Shown piece by piece: positions 1-13,981 of a stretch of DNA of 64,000 nt (position 1 is the stretch's first letter; every line of letters starts with the position of its first letter). Where the stretch lies: positions 1-64,000 of the forward strand of contig NZ_CP104275.1 of assembly GCF_025244925.1 (NCBI RefSeq), read 5' to 3'. The notes beneath the pieces were generated by a model, which worked only from the letters and a program-made list of their open reading frames with translations, was not told where the DNA came from and searched no databases. This stretch comes from Arthrobacter zhaoxinii. Lineage in GTDB: Bacteria > Actinomycetota > Actinomycetes > Actinomycetales > Micrococcaceae. Position numbers and translations under genes: made by a program.

Positions 1-259
1 GGCTGAAAAGTCCGCTTGCTCACGGTAGTTACTCCAAGACAATCTTGAGTCGCGCCGGCACTTGTTGCGACAAGGGGGAAGAACAAGCGGCGCTTTTTTC
101 ATGTGTCTGTCTGTACTCGCCCGGACCTGGACCCTGATTTCCAGAACCCCTGCAGGGCATGTGTGAGTACAGATAGCAGACACAAAGGACTACTTCACGT
201 TAGGGGAGACAGGGGCGCCAGTCAAACCAGGATCCGGACTGCATCCGGCGGGCAGCTAT

Positions 260-491
260 ACCGGGTTGTGGACAGGCTGTGGACAGTCTGTGGACAAGCC
301 GCACCCCGGCTGTGTACCGAGGTTTTTCAACAGTTGTGGACAACTACTGTGGGTATCTTCCCGCACCAGGCTCTGTGAGGCGCCCGACAGGCGCTTGTTC
401 CAGCGGATTTCCAGCTACCACCAAGCGAAATCATCCTCTAGGCTTGGCGACGGGTACTTTATCCACTATCTGTGTATAACTCTGTGGATGA
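260..491. promoter_or_regulatory. DnaA-box field upstream of dnaA (origin-proximal, likely autoregulatory)
   Basis: This gene-free stretch before dnaA holds a cluster of 9-mers matching or close to the DnaA box. TGTGGACAG lies at 267-275 and 278-286 and TGTGGACAA at 289-297, so the three are phased exactly 11 bp apart. TGTGGACAA recurs at 335-343, TTATCCACT at 459-467, TGTGTATAA at 471-479 and TGTGGATGA at 483-491. DnaA binding here would fit dnaA autoregulation and origin assembly, which is known for other bacteria and inferred here. Bases 1-259 show no gene or recognisable signal on either strand. Confidence 0.8.
444..472 (+). promoter_or_regulatory. Candidate dnaA promoter
   Basis: A -35-like TTGGCG (444-449) and a -10-like TATCTG (467-472) are separated by 17 bp. 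The -10 region coincides with the DnaA-box-like 9-mer at 459-467, so a DnaA-bound site would occlude it. Matches to consensus are only partial (4/6 and 3/6), so this is a suggestion from sequence alone. Confidence 0.35.
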
Positions 492-558
492 AGTGCCGGG
501 GTCCCCACCGGGATCCCGAGTTTTCTTAGACAGCCGCAGGGCGTCATGAGAGGTTTTT

Positions 559-1980
559 GTGGGTACGGACGAAATCAACGATGTTGGCAGCTCCTGGCGC
601 AAGGTCATTCGGACTCTGGAGTCCGATGACCGGGTAACTCCCCGACAGCGTGGATTCGTTGTGCTGGCACAGGCCCAGGGCCTGATCGGCACCACCCTTC
701 TGGTAGCGGTTCCCAACGAACTGACCCGCGAAGTACTGCAGACACAACTGAAGAACATCCTCGACGAGGTTCTCCGAGGCGTCTTCCAGGCTGATATCCA
801 GTGTGCGTTCGTCATTGATTCGGACCTCACGCCGGTGGCGGAGGCGGAGCCCGAGCCCGAGGAACAGCCGGCGGCCCCGAGCCCGGTGCCTTCCGGGGAA
901 AGCGGCGCACCCTCCCCGACGCCGCCGAGCACCAGCCAGGAATTCGGCCGGCTCAATCCCAAGTACGTCTTTGAGACCTTCGTGATCGGGTCCTCGAACC
1001 GGTTTGCGCATGCCGCAGCCGTTGCTGTGGCGGAGGCTCCGGCCAAGGCCTATAACCCCTTGTTCATCTACGGGGACTCGGGGCTGGGCAAGACCCACCT
1101 CCTTCACGCCATCGGCCATTACGCACGCCACCTCTACACGGGGATCCGCGTTCGGTATGTGAATTCGGAGGAGTTCACCAACGACTTCATCAACTCCATC
1201 CGGTACGACGAGGGCGCCAGCTTCAAGCAGCTCTACCGCAATGTGGACATCCTGCTGATTGACGACATCCAGTTCCTGGCCAACAAGGACGCCACCCAGG
1301 AAGAGTTCTTCCACACCTTCAATGCCCTGCACAATCACAACAAGCAGGTCGTCATCACCTCCGACCTTCCGCCAAAGCAGCTCTCCGGGTTTGAGGAACG
1401 GATGCGGTCGCGGTTCGAGTGGGGCCTGCTGACAGACGTCCAGCCGCCGGAACTTGAGACCCGCATCGCCATCCTTCGAAAGAAGGCAATCGGCGACAGC
1501 CTGAGCGCGCCGGACGACGTCCTCGAATACATCGCGTCCAAGATCTCCACCAACATCCGGGAACTGGAGGGTGCGCTGATCCGGGTGACCGCCTTCGCCA
1601 GCCTGAACCGGCAGCAGGTGGATGTGGGGCTGGCCGAGATTGTGCTGAAGGACCTGATTACCGACGACGGCGCCCAGGAGATCACTGCCGCGTCAATCCT
1701 CGGGCAGACCGCCGCCTACTTCCAGATCAGCCTGGAGGAACTTTGCAGCAAGTCCCGGACCCGCACGCTGGTCACTGCCCGGCAGATTGCCATGTACCTC
1801 TGCCGCGAGCTGACCGACATGTCACTTCCCAAAATCGGCCAGGAACTGGGTGGACGCGACCACACCACCGTGATCCACGCAGACCGGAAAATCCGCGAGC
1901 TGATGGCTGAGCGCCGGGCGATCTACAACCAGGTCACCGAGCTGACCAACAGGATCAAACAGCAGCAGCGGGAGGCCTGA
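559..1980 (+). CDS. dnaA: Chromosomal replication initiator protein DnaA
   Basis: DnaA binds the 9-mer boxes on both sides of its gene and melts the origin in its ATP form. The 473-residue product has the four-domain plan: an N-terminal domain I to about residue 88, a Pro/Glu-rich linker (about 92-128), the AAA+ core with Walker [10 protein letters not shown] (172-180) and Walker B LLIDDIQ (about 232-238), and the C-terminal DNA-binding domain with the signature DHTTV. The start is a GTG at 559 and the length is normal for actinobacteria. It is the first gene of the conserved origin cluster, with DnaA boxes both upstream and downstream. Confidence 0.98.
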   Translation: MGTDEINDVGSSWRKVIRTLESDDRVTPRQRGFVVLAQAQGLIGTTLLVAVPNELTREVLQTQLKNILDEVLRGVFQADIQCAFVIDSDLTPVAEAEPEPEEQPAAPSPVPSGESGAPSPTPPSTSQEFGRLNPKYVFETFVIGSSNRFAHAAAVAVAEAPAKAYNPLFIYGDSGLGKTHLLHAIGHYARHLYTGIRVRYVNSEEFTNDFINSIRYDEGASFKQLYRNVDILLIDDIQFLANKDATQEEFFHTFNALHNHNKQVVITSDLPPKQLSGFEERMRSRFEWGLLTDVQPPELETRIAILRKKAIGDSLSAPDDVLEYIASKISTNIRELEGALIRVTAFASLNRQQVDVGLAEIVLKDLITDDGAQEITAASILGQTAAYFQISLEELCSKSRTRTLVTARQIAMYLCRELTDMSLPKIGQELGGRDHTTVIHADRKIRELMAERRAIYNQVTELTNRIKQQQREA

Positions 1981-2581
1981 GACAGCCGGGAAGAGGGCCC
2001 CGAAGGGGCTCGAATTAACATTTGTGGACAAGGGTGTGGATAACCCGGTGGACAACCCGTGGTTACGCACACTTCCCTGTGGATACGCGGAATCCTTAAA
2101 AAGTTTCCAACAGCCCGGAGCGCAGCGGCTGCGGAGCGTCCACAGGTTATCAACAGGCTTAAACAGCCGGGATGCCCCGGTGCAGGCGGTTATCCACAGT
2201 ATCCACAGGAGTTATTAACACTACGGACCTTAAGCAATTGGGTTCCACCAAATAACAACTAAGCTTTCGACACCCTCGAACCGACCCAACATCTCAACCC
2301 CAAAAATCTCATTGACCGGACCAGTCACCACCGGACCGCCGGCCCTTGGAGTTGATACCGGTACAGCAGGCCAGTCGACGGGGCTAAGCTGTCACAGAGT
2401 ATGGTTGTCATTCGCAGATACACCCGTACGGTCCGGCAGCCGGGGCGAAATCCCCGGTATCCGCCTCCGGACCGGACCCGTCCGCGGATGCTTCAACCCG
2501 TTCCACCACACACGGTTCACACCGAGCCCAAGACAAAATCAGTTGTACTGAGAAGTACGTTGCGAAAGGCGGCACCCTTCA
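1981..2581. other. oriC: Replication origin oriC (dnaA-dnaN intergenic region)
   Basis: A 601-bp gene-free stretch between dnaA and dnaN contains a dense set of DnaA boxes. They are TGTGGACAA (2023-2031), consensus TGTGGATAA (2035-2043), GGTGGACAA (2048-2056), TGTGGATAC (2079-2087), TTATCAACA (2147-2155), consensus TTATCCACA (2190-2198) and GTATCCACA (2199-2207). Left boxes point one way and right boxes the other. A-rich tracts at about 2094-2108 and 2211-2280 are candidates for the unwinding element. The last 300 bp (about 2281-2581) hold no boxes and no ORF that looks coding; the dnaN promoter must lie there but none stands out. Position and box content make oriC very likely. Confidence 0.92.
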
Positions 2582-3706
2582 GTGAAGTTTCGAGTTGAGC
2601 GGGATGTCCTGGCCGAGGCCGTTACGTGGACAGCACGTTCCCTGTCCCCGCGCCCCCCGGTTCCGGTCCTTTCGGGACTGCTTATCAAGGCTGAAAACGG
2701 CTCCCTGAGCATCGCCAGCTTCGATTACGAAATTTCTGCCCGCCTGCAGATCCCTGCCGACATCAGCGAAGAAGGCACCATCCTCGTCTCCGGCCGCCTG
2801 CTGGCTGAGATCTGCCGGAGCCTTCCCTCGGCGCCGGTGGAAGTGGAAACCGACGGAGCCAAGGTCACGCTCACCTGCCGCAACAGCCGGTTCAACCTCG
2901 CCACCATGCCTGAAGCGGAATATCCGGAACTGCCGGCCCTTCCCGAGGTGAGCGGCGTCGTCGACGGCGACGCTTTTGCCCAGGCCGTGTCGCAGGTCAT
3001 CATTGCCGCCAGCCGGGATGACACTCTGCCCATCCTCACCGGTGTTCGCATGGAAATCGAGGATGACCTCATCACGTTCCTGGCCACGGACCGGTACCGT
3101 CTGGCGCTTCGGGAACTGTCCTGGAAGCCGGCCACTCCGGGAATTTCCACCAGTGCCCTCGTGAAAGCCAAGACCCTCAACGAAGTCGCCAAGACTCTCG
3201 GCGGAGCCGGGGACCTCAACATCGCCCTGTCCGACGACAGCGAGCTCATCGGTTTTGAGAGCGGCGGACGGCGCACCACGTCACTGCTGGTGGACGGCGA
3301 TTACCCCAAGATCCGGTCACTTTTCCCCGAAAACACGCCTATCCACGCCACCGTGGAAACCCACGCACTGGTGGAAGCCGTACGCCGCGTCTCCCTCGTC
3401 GCCGAGCGGAACACCCCCGTCCGGCTGGCCTTCACCGACGGCCAGCTCTCCCTTGACGCCGGTACCGGTGAAGATGCCCAGGCCTCCGAAGCTCTGGAAG
3501 CCGCACTGGTCGGCGATGACATCACGGTTGCCTTCAACCCGCACTACCTGAGCGAAGGCCTGAGCGCGTTCCCGAGCAAATATGTCCGCTTCTCCTTCAC
3601 CACGCCGCCCAAGCCGGCCGTGATTTCGGCCCAGGAAGAGCTCACCGGCGATGACCAGGCGGACTACCGCTACCTGCTGATGCCGGTGCGTCTCCCGAAC
3701 CAGTAG
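2582..3706 (+). CDS. dnaN: DNA polymerase III beta subunit (sliding clamp)
   Basis: DnaN forms the ring-shaped processivity clamp of DNA polymerase III and is also a docking platform for ligase and mismatch repair proteins. The 374-residue product has the three-repeat architecture of the family; it begins MKFRVERDVLAEA and ends with the conserved YLLMPVRLPNQ segment that lines the peptide-binding pocket. The start is a GTG at 2582. It lies downstream of oriC. recF follows after 189 bp, and that gap contains no gene. Confidence 0.98.
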   Translation: MKFRVERDVLAEAVTWTARSLSPRPPVPVLSGLLIKAENGSLSIASFDYEISARLQIPADISEEGTILVSGRLLAEICRSLPSAPVEVETDGAKVTLTCRNSRFNLATMPEAEYPELPALPEVSGVVDGDAFAQAVSQVIIAASRDDTLPILTGVRMEIEDDLITFLATDRYRLALRELSWKPATPGISTSALVKAKTLNEVAKTLGGAGDLNIALSDDSELIGFESGGRRTTSLLVDGDYPKIRSLFPENTPIHATVETHALVEAVRRVSLVAERNTPVRLAFTDGQLSLDAGTGEDAQASEALEAALVGDDITVAFNPHYLSEGLSAFPSKYVRFSFTTPPKPAVISAQEELTGDDQADYRYLLMPVRLPNQ

Positions 3707-3895
3707 TCCACCGCCGCCGCCCGCCGATCCACCTGCAGTTCGCTGCCGGAGAAAGCGGGCGGAGGCGTAAAAAATCCGGCGTAACAATGCCGATGTAACA
3801 CAATTTGACATTGTCTGTCCGGGGTAGGTGCCTGCCAGCCGGCATGTGAGCGGCAGCCAGACAGGTTGAACGGACAGGAGAGAGGACCAGGACCG

Positions 3896-5080
3896 ATGTA
3901 CGTTGACCACCTGTCCCTGACCGGTTTCCGCAGCTATGCGCAGCTGGATGTTCGGTTGGAACCGGGTGTCACCGTGTTCGTGGGCCCCAACGGCACCGGC
4001 AAAACCAACATTGTCGAGGCCATCGGCTACCTGGCCACGCTCTCCTCCCACCGTGTAAGCACGGATGCCCCGCTGGTGAATTTCGATGCGGCCCAGGCAC
4101 TGATCCGGGCGCGGCTGGTGCGCGGCCCGCAGGCCACCGGCGTGGAGCTGGAGCTGAACCCCGGCCGAGGCAACCGGGCGCGGATCAACCGGGCCAATCC
4201 GGTCCGGGCCCGCGACATCCTCGGCCTGTGCCGGACCGTGCTTTTCGCCCCGGAGGACCTGGCGCTGGTCAAAGGCGATCCCGGCAGCCGCCGCCGTTTC
4301 CTGGATGAGCTGATTGTGTCCCTGGTGCCGCGCCATGCAGCCACGCGCGCGGATTATGAGCGCGTACTGAAACAGCGGAATGCACTGCTGAAATCCGCCC
4401 GCGCTGCCGGCCGTTTCAGCTCCGCCCACGAAGCCACGCTGGATGTCTGGGACCAGCACATGGCCGTGGCCGGTGCCCAGCTGGTTGCGGCGCGGCTCGA
4501 AGCCCTGCAGCGGCTGCAGCCGCATCTGCAGTCCGCCTACCGCGATCTGACCGACGGCTCCAAGACTGCCCGGGCCATCTACCGCTCCACGCTGCAGGGC
4601 GCAGTGAACGACGACGGCGCAGTGGAGGCAGCGCAGGATCCGGACGAGCTGTATGCCCTGGACATACCGGAACTGACCGATCGGTTCCTGCAGGCCTTTG
4701 CCGCCAACCGGCGCCGCGAACTGGACCGCGGGATCTCCCTGGTGGGCCCGCACCGGGATGAACTGGAACTCGTCCTGGGACAGGCCCCCGCCAAGGGGTA
4801 TGCCTCCCACGGGGAAACCTGGTCCTTCGCACTGGCTCTTCGTCTGGGGTCCTATTACCTGCTGACCAGCGATGACCCCACCCCCGGCGCGGGGCCGATC
4901 CTGATCCTGGACGATGTGTTTGCCGAGCTGGATGTGCAGCGCCGGCAGCGGCTTGCCGGCATTGTTGCCGGTGCCGAGCAGGTGCTGGTCACGGCGGCCG
5001 TAGGCGATGACATTCCGGAGGCACTGGCGGGACGCGTCATCAACGTGGTTCCGGGAGGCGTCAGTGTGCCCGTCTCCTGA
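3896..5080 (+). CDS. recF: DNA replication/repair protein RecF
   Basis: RecF is an SMC-like ATPase that loads RecA at gaps with RecO and RecR. The 394-residue protein starts [14 protein letters not shown], has Walker [10 protein letters not shown] (residues 30-38), and ends with the Walker B/signature region [11 protein letters not shown]. The ATG at 3896 is preferred over an in-frame TTG at 3866 because a GGAGAGAGGA purine run (3877-3886) sits about 10 nt before it and the family begins at MYV. The following dciA starts inside its 3' end, so the two are probably translationally coupled. Confidence 0.96.
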   Translation: MYVDHLSLTGFRSYAQLDVRLEPGVTVFVGPNGTGKTNIVEAIGYLATLSSHRVSTDAPLVNFDAAQALIRARLVRGPQATGVELELNPGRGNRARINRANPVRARDILGLCRTVLFAPEDLALVKGDPGSRRRFLDELIVSLVPRHAATRADYERVLKQRNALLKSARAAGRFSSAHEATLDVWDQHMAVAGAQLVAARLEALQRLQPHLQSAYRDLTDGSKTARAIYRSTLQGAVNDDGAVEAAQDPDELYALDIPELTDRFLQAFAANRRRELDRGISLVGPHRDELELVLGQAPAKGYASHGETWSFALALRLGSYYLLTSDDPTPGAGPILILDDVFAELDVQRRQRLAGIVAGAEQVLVTAAVGDDIPEALAGRVINVVPGGVSVPVS

Positions 5081-5603
5081 GCGCGTGCTCCCCGGCGAGG
5101 AGCCCGAGGACCGGCCCGATGCCGCCCGGGAGCAGCTCAACCGCATGCGCCAGGCCGCACAGGCCCGCGGAAACCAGCGCACCCCCGCAACCCGGCGCAA
5201 GACCGGCCGCAGCCGGCAGACCCCCTTTATCCCGGGAGAGTACGTCGGCCGGGACCCGCAGGGTCTGGGCAACGTCTTCACCCGCTTCGTGAACGAGCGC
5301 GGCTGGAACTCTCCGGTTGCCGTCGGATCCGTGATTTCCCGTTGGGAAGAGCTTGTGGGCAGTGAAGTGAGTGCCCACTGCAAGCCGGAGTCCTTCTCCG
5401 ACACCACCGTCCAGGTCCGCTGTGACTCGACGGCCTGGGCAACTCAGCTTCGGCTGCTGCGGGACACCCTCATCGCCCGGTTCGACGCCGAACTGGGCTC
5501 CGGCGTCGTCACCAAGATCGAGGTCATCGGCCCGGCGGCGCCGAACTGGCGCAAGGGACTGCGAAGCGTCAAGGGCCGCGGTCCGCGCGACACCTACGGG
5601 TAA
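5064..5603 (+). CDS. dciA: DciA-like protein (DUF721), predicted replicative helicase loader/operator
   Basis: The 179-residue product ends in a DUF721/DciA domain (about residues 65-160, with WEELVG, ALRLL-type helix and the terminal NWRKG) after a basic, disordered N-terminus rich in Arg and Gln. DciA proteins are the ancestral loaders of DnaB helicase, shown for proteobacterial and mycobacterial members; here this is inferred from family and position. The start is the GTG at 5064, with GGGAGG at 5053-5058; a longer in-frame start at 5007 lacks a good ribosome site. It overlaps recF by 17 nt. Confidence 0.88.
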   Translation: MCPSPERVLPGEEPEDRPDAAREQLNRMRQAAQARGNQRTPATRRKTGRSRQTPFIPGEYVGRDPQGLGNVFTRFVNERGWNSPVAVGSVISRWEELVGSEVSAHCKPESFSDTTVQVRCDSTAWATQLRLLRDTLIARFDAELGSGVVTKIEVIGPAAPNWRKGLRSVKGRGPRDTYG

Positions 5604-5795
5604 GGCGAATGACCCGCCGCCGTCTTCCCTTTGCAGCGGCAGGGCGCGGAAACCCGGCCCGTACAGGAGCCGGTTAGGGGCCGGAGAACCCCCTGGTGGG
5701 TATCCGTCCCTATCCGGGGCGCTCCGATTCGCTTCAAACCGTCATTGGTGGCCTGTCAGAGGGTGTTTTGGACAGGTTTGCCGCCCGCGGCGCGG

Positions 5796-5801
5796 TAGAA
5801 T
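5796..5801 (+). promoter_or_regulatory. Candidate -10 element of gyrB
   Basis: TAGAAT at 5796-5801 is a good extended match to the -10 consensus, 72 bp before the gyrB start in a 269-bp gap. An upstream TTGGAC (5768-5773) is 22 bp away, longer than optimal, so the -35 assignment is uncertain. A separate promoter for gyrB after the dnaA-dciA cluster would be expected from the size of the gap. Confidence 0.35.
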
Positions 5802-5845
5802 TGAGAGTGGAGATGCCTGTCCGCTGGGGAGGCTTCAATTTCTGA

Positions 5846-7930
<2,085 letters not shown>

Positions 7931-8004
7931 GCGATTCGGGGCCGGCGCCAGCTGCCGGCGGCAACGCATGTGGACTTTAGCGACTTAGAAACGGAAGCAG
8001 AACT

Positions 8005-10646
<2,642 letters not shown>

Positions 10647-10650
<4 letters not shown>

Positions 10651-11156
10651 GCTCGACCAACCCAAGCCCCAGGTCGTCCTCGGGCGGCGGGCCGCGGGTA
10701 AAGACCCCGGCCCGGCCCGCCCAGCGTCCTGCAGGGGGTCAGAGCGCCTCAGGCAACCGCGAGCCGCTGGTCAAGCCCGCTCCGAAGGCCAAGGCCCGCA
10801 AGGCCAGGCTCCTCGTCAGCAAGGTTGATCCCTGGTCCGTCCTGAAGATGGCGTTCCTGCTTTCCGTGGCTCTTGGCGTGGTCACCGTGGTGGCGGCAAT
10901 CGTGCTGTGGTCCGTGCTGGACCTGACCGGCATTTTTGACCGCGTCAACACGCTGCTGGGAGAGATTGCCGGCAGTGAATCCGGCGGTTTCGACCTCCGC
11001 GACTTCGCCTCGCTGGGACAGGTGGTTTCCTTCGCCACCATCATCGCCGTGGTGAACGTGCTGCTGCTGACGGCACTGTCGATGCTCTCCGCCGTGCTCT
11101 ATAACATCGCCTCCACGCTGGTGGGCGGCATTGGTGTTACCCTCACGGACGACTAG
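10647..11156 (+). CDS. DUF3566 membrane protein downstream of gyrA
   Basis: The 169-residue protein has a Pro/Lys/Arg-rich cytoplasmic N-terminus (about 1-60), one membrane helix at about 66-89 and a second at about 128-155. This matches DUF3566 proteins that directly follow gyrA throughout actinobacteria (Rv0007 in M. tuberculosis). The molecular role is not established. The GTG start sits in a GTGA overlap with the gyrA stop codon, indicating translational coupling. The good ribosome site GGAGG lies within the gyrA 3' end. Confidence 0.88.
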
Positions 11157-11162
11157 TTTCCT

Positions 11163-11202
11163 GCCGTTCCGGAGGCACCTGACAGGGGGTCTCCGGAACG
11201 GC
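11163..11202 (+). terminator. Hairpin after the gyrA-DUF3566 unit
   Basis: GCCGTTCCGGAG (11163-11174) and CTCCGGAACGGC (11191-11202) form a perfect 12-bp stem with a 16-nt loop just after the stop codon. There is no U-tract, so it may be a weak or Rho-assisted terminator, or a 3' mRNA stabiliser. Confidence 0.5.
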
Positions 11203-11215
11203 CGAGGAACTCGAT

Positions 11216-11244
11216 TTGGCGCGGGGCCGAAGGTGCGGTAATGT
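11216..11244 (+). promoter_or_regulatory. Candidate promoter of tRNA-Ile
   Basis: TTGGCG (11216-11221) and TAATGT (11239-11244) are separated by 17 bp. The predicted start would lie about 20 nt before the mature tRNA 5' end at 11270, a normal leader length. Matches to consensus are partial. Confidence 0.4.
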
Positions 11245-11269
11245 TTTATCTCGGCCCGAGAAGGTATCG

Positions 11270-11343
11270 GGGCGCATAGCTCAGGCGGTTAGAGCGCTTC
11301 GCTGATAACGAAGAGGTCCCAGGTTCAAGTCCTGGTGCGCCCA
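11270..11343 (+). tRNA. tRNA-Ile (anticodon GAT)
   Basis: A 74-nt cloverleaf can be folded: acceptor GGGCGCA with TGCGCCC, anticodon stem CTTCG with CGAAG, anticodon GAT at 11304-11306, T-loop GTTCAAGTC. The discriminator is A and CCA is not encoded. tRNA-Ile(GAT) after gyrA is the usual actinobacterial arrangement. Confidence 0.97.
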
Positions 11344-11388
11344 CGGAACACCTTGCAAAAGGTGGACCACAACGGCAAGGAGATTTCC

Positions 11389-11508
11389 GTGAAAAAGTTG
11401 CTGGCAGCTACGGCGGCGGCCGCTGCGGGAATCTTTGCCTTCAAGAAGTGGCAGGAAACTGCCGCTGAAAAGACCGTTTGGAAGGAATCGACCGACAAGG
11501 TCGACTGA
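11389..11508 (+). CDS. DLW-39 family small protein
   Basis: A 39-codon gene lies between the two tRNAs. GTG at 11389 follows AAGGAGA by 6 nt. The product begins MKKLLAAT, has a short hydrophobic Ala-rich segment (about residues 5-18) and an amphipathic charged tail ending in VWKESTDKVD. Exact length, position after gyrA and the Trp-containing tail match the DLW-39 family of 39-residue actinobacterial proteins, although the name-giving DLW reads TVW here. Function is unknown; a membrane-associated peptide is the most one can infer. Confidence 0.85.
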   Translation: MKKLLAATAAAAAGIFAFKKWQETAAEKTVWKESTDKVD

Positions 11509-11575
11509 CTGACAAAGGGTTAATCTGGTTATAACCTTCGGCAACGGTAGGTTATACTGGATAAGTTCTCCCTTC

Positions 11576-11648
11576 GGGGGCATGGCGCAATTGGTAGCGC
11601 ACCTGCTTTGCAAGCAGGGGGTTCGGGGTTCGAGTCCCCGTGCCTCCA
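11576..11648 (+). tRNA. tRNA-Ala (anticodon TGC)
   Basis: A 73-nt cloverleaf: acceptor GGGGGCA with TGCCTCC (one G-U), anticodon stem CCTGC with GCAGG, anticodon TGC at 11609-11611, T-arm with GTTCGAGTC. CCA is not encoded. A -10-like TATACT at 11553-11558 precedes it, so it may have its own promoter. Confidence 0.97.
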
Positions 11649-11660
11649 CCGAATATATAG

Positions 11661-11690
11661 AAGGTCCCCGCTCTCCGGAGCGGGGACCTT
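11661..11690 (+). terminator. Terminator hairpin after tRNA-Ala
   Basis: AAGGTCCCCGCTC and GAGCGGGGACCTT form a perfect 13-bp stem with a 4-nt loop, 12 nt after the tRNA. It is followed by a moderately T-rich stretch (CTGCGTTTCT). Confidence 0.75.
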
Positions 11691-11773
11691 CTGCGTTTCT
11701 GCCCGGTTCTCCCCGCACCGCCGGCTCCTGTCACCGCGCCGATGCCACGGCAGCCCTGCACTAGTGTTGGCCT

Positions 11774-12700
11774 GTGAATGTTTTCCTTGCGGTGGTAGGC
11801 GTGCTGGGCGTTTCCGCATCGGGCCCCATCATGGCCGCGACTGCCGCCCCTGCCCTGGCCATAGCCTTCTGGCGCAACGCCCTCGGAGCAGTGCTCATGG
11901 GCACTCCCGCTGTGCTGGGCCGCCGCCGGGAGTTCGGCAGGCTGACCGCACGCGACTATAAATGGACCGCCGTGGCCGCAGTGGCCCTTGCGTTTCACTT
12001 CGCCTGCTTCATTACGTCCCTGCAACTGACATCGGTTGCTGCAGCCACTGCGCTGGTGTGCCTGCAGGCGGGCTGGATTGCCCTCTTCAATGTGCTGCGG
12101 GGCATCCGGGTCCCGCCGGTAGTCCTGGCAGGACTTGCCGCCGCATTTGCCGGCGTGGTGGTTATTTCCGGGTTCGACCTGGGCCTCTCGGAGGAAGCAC
12201 TGTTAGGCGATGTGCTGGCCGTGGCCGGCGGCGTCCTCGCCGCCGTCTACACAATCGCAGGAGGCAAGGCCAGAGAGTCTATGTCCACCGGCACCTATAC
12301 AACCCTCTGCTACGGCGCCTGCGCCGTACTGCTCCTTGCCCTCTGTGCCGCCTTTCGGCAGCCGATCGTGGGTTTCCCACCGGCGGCCTGGTTGGGCATC
12401 CTCGGGGTGACTGTAGTGGCGCAGATTCTGGGCCACACGGTATTCAACCACCTGCTGGCCGTGATCAGCCCTCTGGTGGTCTCCATGATCATCCTGCTGG
12501 AGATCCCGGGCGCAGCCATCCTGGCAGCTGTCTTCCTCCATGAGCAGCTTCCCGCCGGCACATATGCAGGCCTGGGACTGATCCTGGCGGGACTAACGGT
12601 GGTAGTGGCAGGCCAGGGCAGGATCCGGCGGCAATCCGGAGTCAAGGAGCAGCCGGTGGTGCCTCCGGCCCCGCCTGCCCTGGGCGGGGACGCCCTGTAG
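11774..12700 (+). CDS. DMT superfamily transporter (EamA family)
   Basis: The 308-residue protein is almost entirely hydrophobic, with about ten predicted membrane helices in two EamA repeats. Features include an early FWRNALGAVLMG segment after helix 2 and the second-half LEIPGAAILAA with HEQLPAGTYAGLGLILAG, a typical RhaT/EamA ending. These are small-molecule exporters or permeases of the inner membrane; the substrate cannot be told. The start is GTG at 11774. A strong hairpin at 12717-12751 ends the unit. Confidence 0.85.
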   Translation: MNVFLAVVGVLGVSASGPIMAATAAPALAIAFWRNALGAVLMGTPAVLGRRREFGRLTARDYKWTAVAAVALAFHFACFITSLQLTSVAAATALVCLQAGWIALFNVLRGIRVPPVVLAGLAAAFAGVVVISGFDLGLSEEALLGDVLAVAGGVLAAVYTIAGGKARESMSTGTYTTLCYGACAVLLLALCAAFRQPIVGFPPAAWLGILGVTVVAQILGHTVFNHLLAVISPLVVSMIILLEIPGAAILAAVFLHEQLPAGTYAGLGLILAGLTVVVAGQGRIRRQSGVKEQPVVPPAPPALGGDAL

Positions 12701-12716
12701 GCCGCCGCCAACGCAT

Positions 12717-12751
12717 AAAGGAGGGCCCCGCCATTGGCGGGGCCCTCCTTT
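12717..12751. terminator. Bidirectional terminator between convergent genes
   Basis: AAAGGAGGGCCCCGCC (12717-12732) and GGCGGGGCCCTCCTTT (12736-12751) form a perfect 16-bp stem with a 3-nt loop. It lies between the convergent DMT transporter gene and the minus-strand 342-residue gene; T and A flanks at both feet allow use from either side. Confidence 0.85.
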
Positions 12752-12800
12752 GATGGTCGTCCCGGGACCGGCGGTTCAGCCGGTGCCCGAACGGGTTCTG

Positions 12801-13829
12801 CTACTTGCCGGTGTTGTTCTCCGAGTGGGCGCCCGAGGGCTTTGCAGCTCCCTTGGCGTCACCGGCGGTTCCCTTGGTGTGCTTGCCGGCGTCAGAGTCC
12901 TTCTCGCCGGAACGGGCGGCAGCGCGCTCGGCGGCCTCCTTGATGCTGGCTACGGTTTCCGCTGTATCGGACGCAGCCGGAGCGGAAGTCTCCGTGGCCT
13001 TGGCAGCAGGCTTGGCTGCCGCCGTCGGCTTGGGAACCTCAACCTTGGCCGTAGCCGCAGGCTTGGTGGCTGCGGCCGAGGAGGAACCCGTGCCTGCAGG
13101 GGCCGTTGCCGGAGTGGTGGCGGCGGCGGGCTTGGCTGCTGCCGGAGCCGCGGCCGAAGTGGTGGCCGGAGTGGTGGCGGCGGGCTTGGGCGCCGGCGTC
13201 TTCCACGGGTCCTCGACCGGACGGGAAGCGCGCCAGGCGGCTACGCCGGCGGTCACTGCAGCTGCAATGATGCCAAAGACCAGCCAGCCCTTGCCGCCGC
13301 CCTTCTGGCTCTTGCGGGCTTCCTTGGCAGCCTGTGCAGCAGCCTTCTGGGCCCGCTTCAGGGCCTTCTTGTTGCCGGTGACCTTGGCAACGGCCGTCTG
13401 CACGGGCACGTTGGCCGCGGTCAGGCTGCGCGAAACGCTGTCTGCGGCGGTACCGATGCGCGTGGAGAGGGCGGGAATGTAGTCGTCGACAACCCGGTCC
13501 TTGGCAGTGTTCAGTGCCGGGGTTGCCCGGTCCAGGGTGCCCTGGATGCGAGGAGTGGCTTCATCCACAGCGTGGCTGATGCGCGGCCCAACCTTCTCGA
13601 GCCCGCCCTGAATGCGGGGCGTCACGGTGGCTACACCCTGGGCGATTTCGTCGGCAGCGCGCTTGATGCCGTCCTGGATCTTCGGGGATGCGGTTTCGAT
13701 CCCCTTTTCGATGCGCGGAACGGCCCAGTCTCTGGCTGCTTCGACCTTGGGTGATGCCCAGTCGCGGGCAGTCACGATGCCTGCTGCGACGTTGGCTTCG
13801 AGGTCATGGGTGATGCGGTCCTTCTTCAA
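12801..13829 (-). CDS. Repeat-rich single-span protein with Ala/Pro-rich tail (unknown function)
   Basis: The 342-residue product is not recognised as a named family. Residues 1-130 are amphipathic and contain degenerate short repeats (ARDWA, TPRIQG, ASPKIQDG, TPALN), suggesting a long helical rod. A Lys/Ala-rich stretch (about 150-178) precedes one membrane helix (about 182-200, GWLVFGIIAAAV). About 140 residues of low-complexity Ala/Pro/Thr/Lys sequence follow. The start is a TTG at 13829 with GGGAGGT upstream. The order basic-helix-spacer suggests an inner membrane protein with a disordered envelope tail; this is inference. Confidence 0.65.
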   Translation of the reverse strand: MKKDRITHDLEANVAAGIVTARDWASPKVEAARDWAVPRIEKGIETASPKIQDGIKRAADEIAQGVATVTPRIQGGLEKVGPRISHAVDEATPRIQGTLDRATPALNTAKDRVVDDYIPALSTRIGTAADSVSRSLTAANVPVQTAVAKVTGNKKALKRAQKAAAQAAKEARKSQKGGGKGWLVFGIIAAAVTAGVAAWRASRPVEDPWKTPAPKPAATTPATTSAAAPAAAKPAAATTPATAPAGTGSSSAAATKPAATAKVEVPKPTAAAKPAAKATETSAPAASDTAETVASIKEAAERAAARSGEKDSDAGKHTKGTAGDAKGAAKPSGAHSENNTGK

Positions 13830-13981
13830 AACTACCTCCCGGGATAGTTGTCGTTTCAGCCTTAGCCTACGTGTTCCGGCTGGTCTCTGCTATTAGGTGC
13901 CCTGGCAGGGCGCGGTTTTCACTGTGCGCTGAACAAGGCCGTTTCCGCCCGCACGCAGAAGTGCCGTGGAACAATGGGCTT

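Noticed and set aside
3317..5407. Long open frame antisense to dnaN, recF and dciA
   Set aside because: It crosses three well-defined genes and has shadow-type composition.
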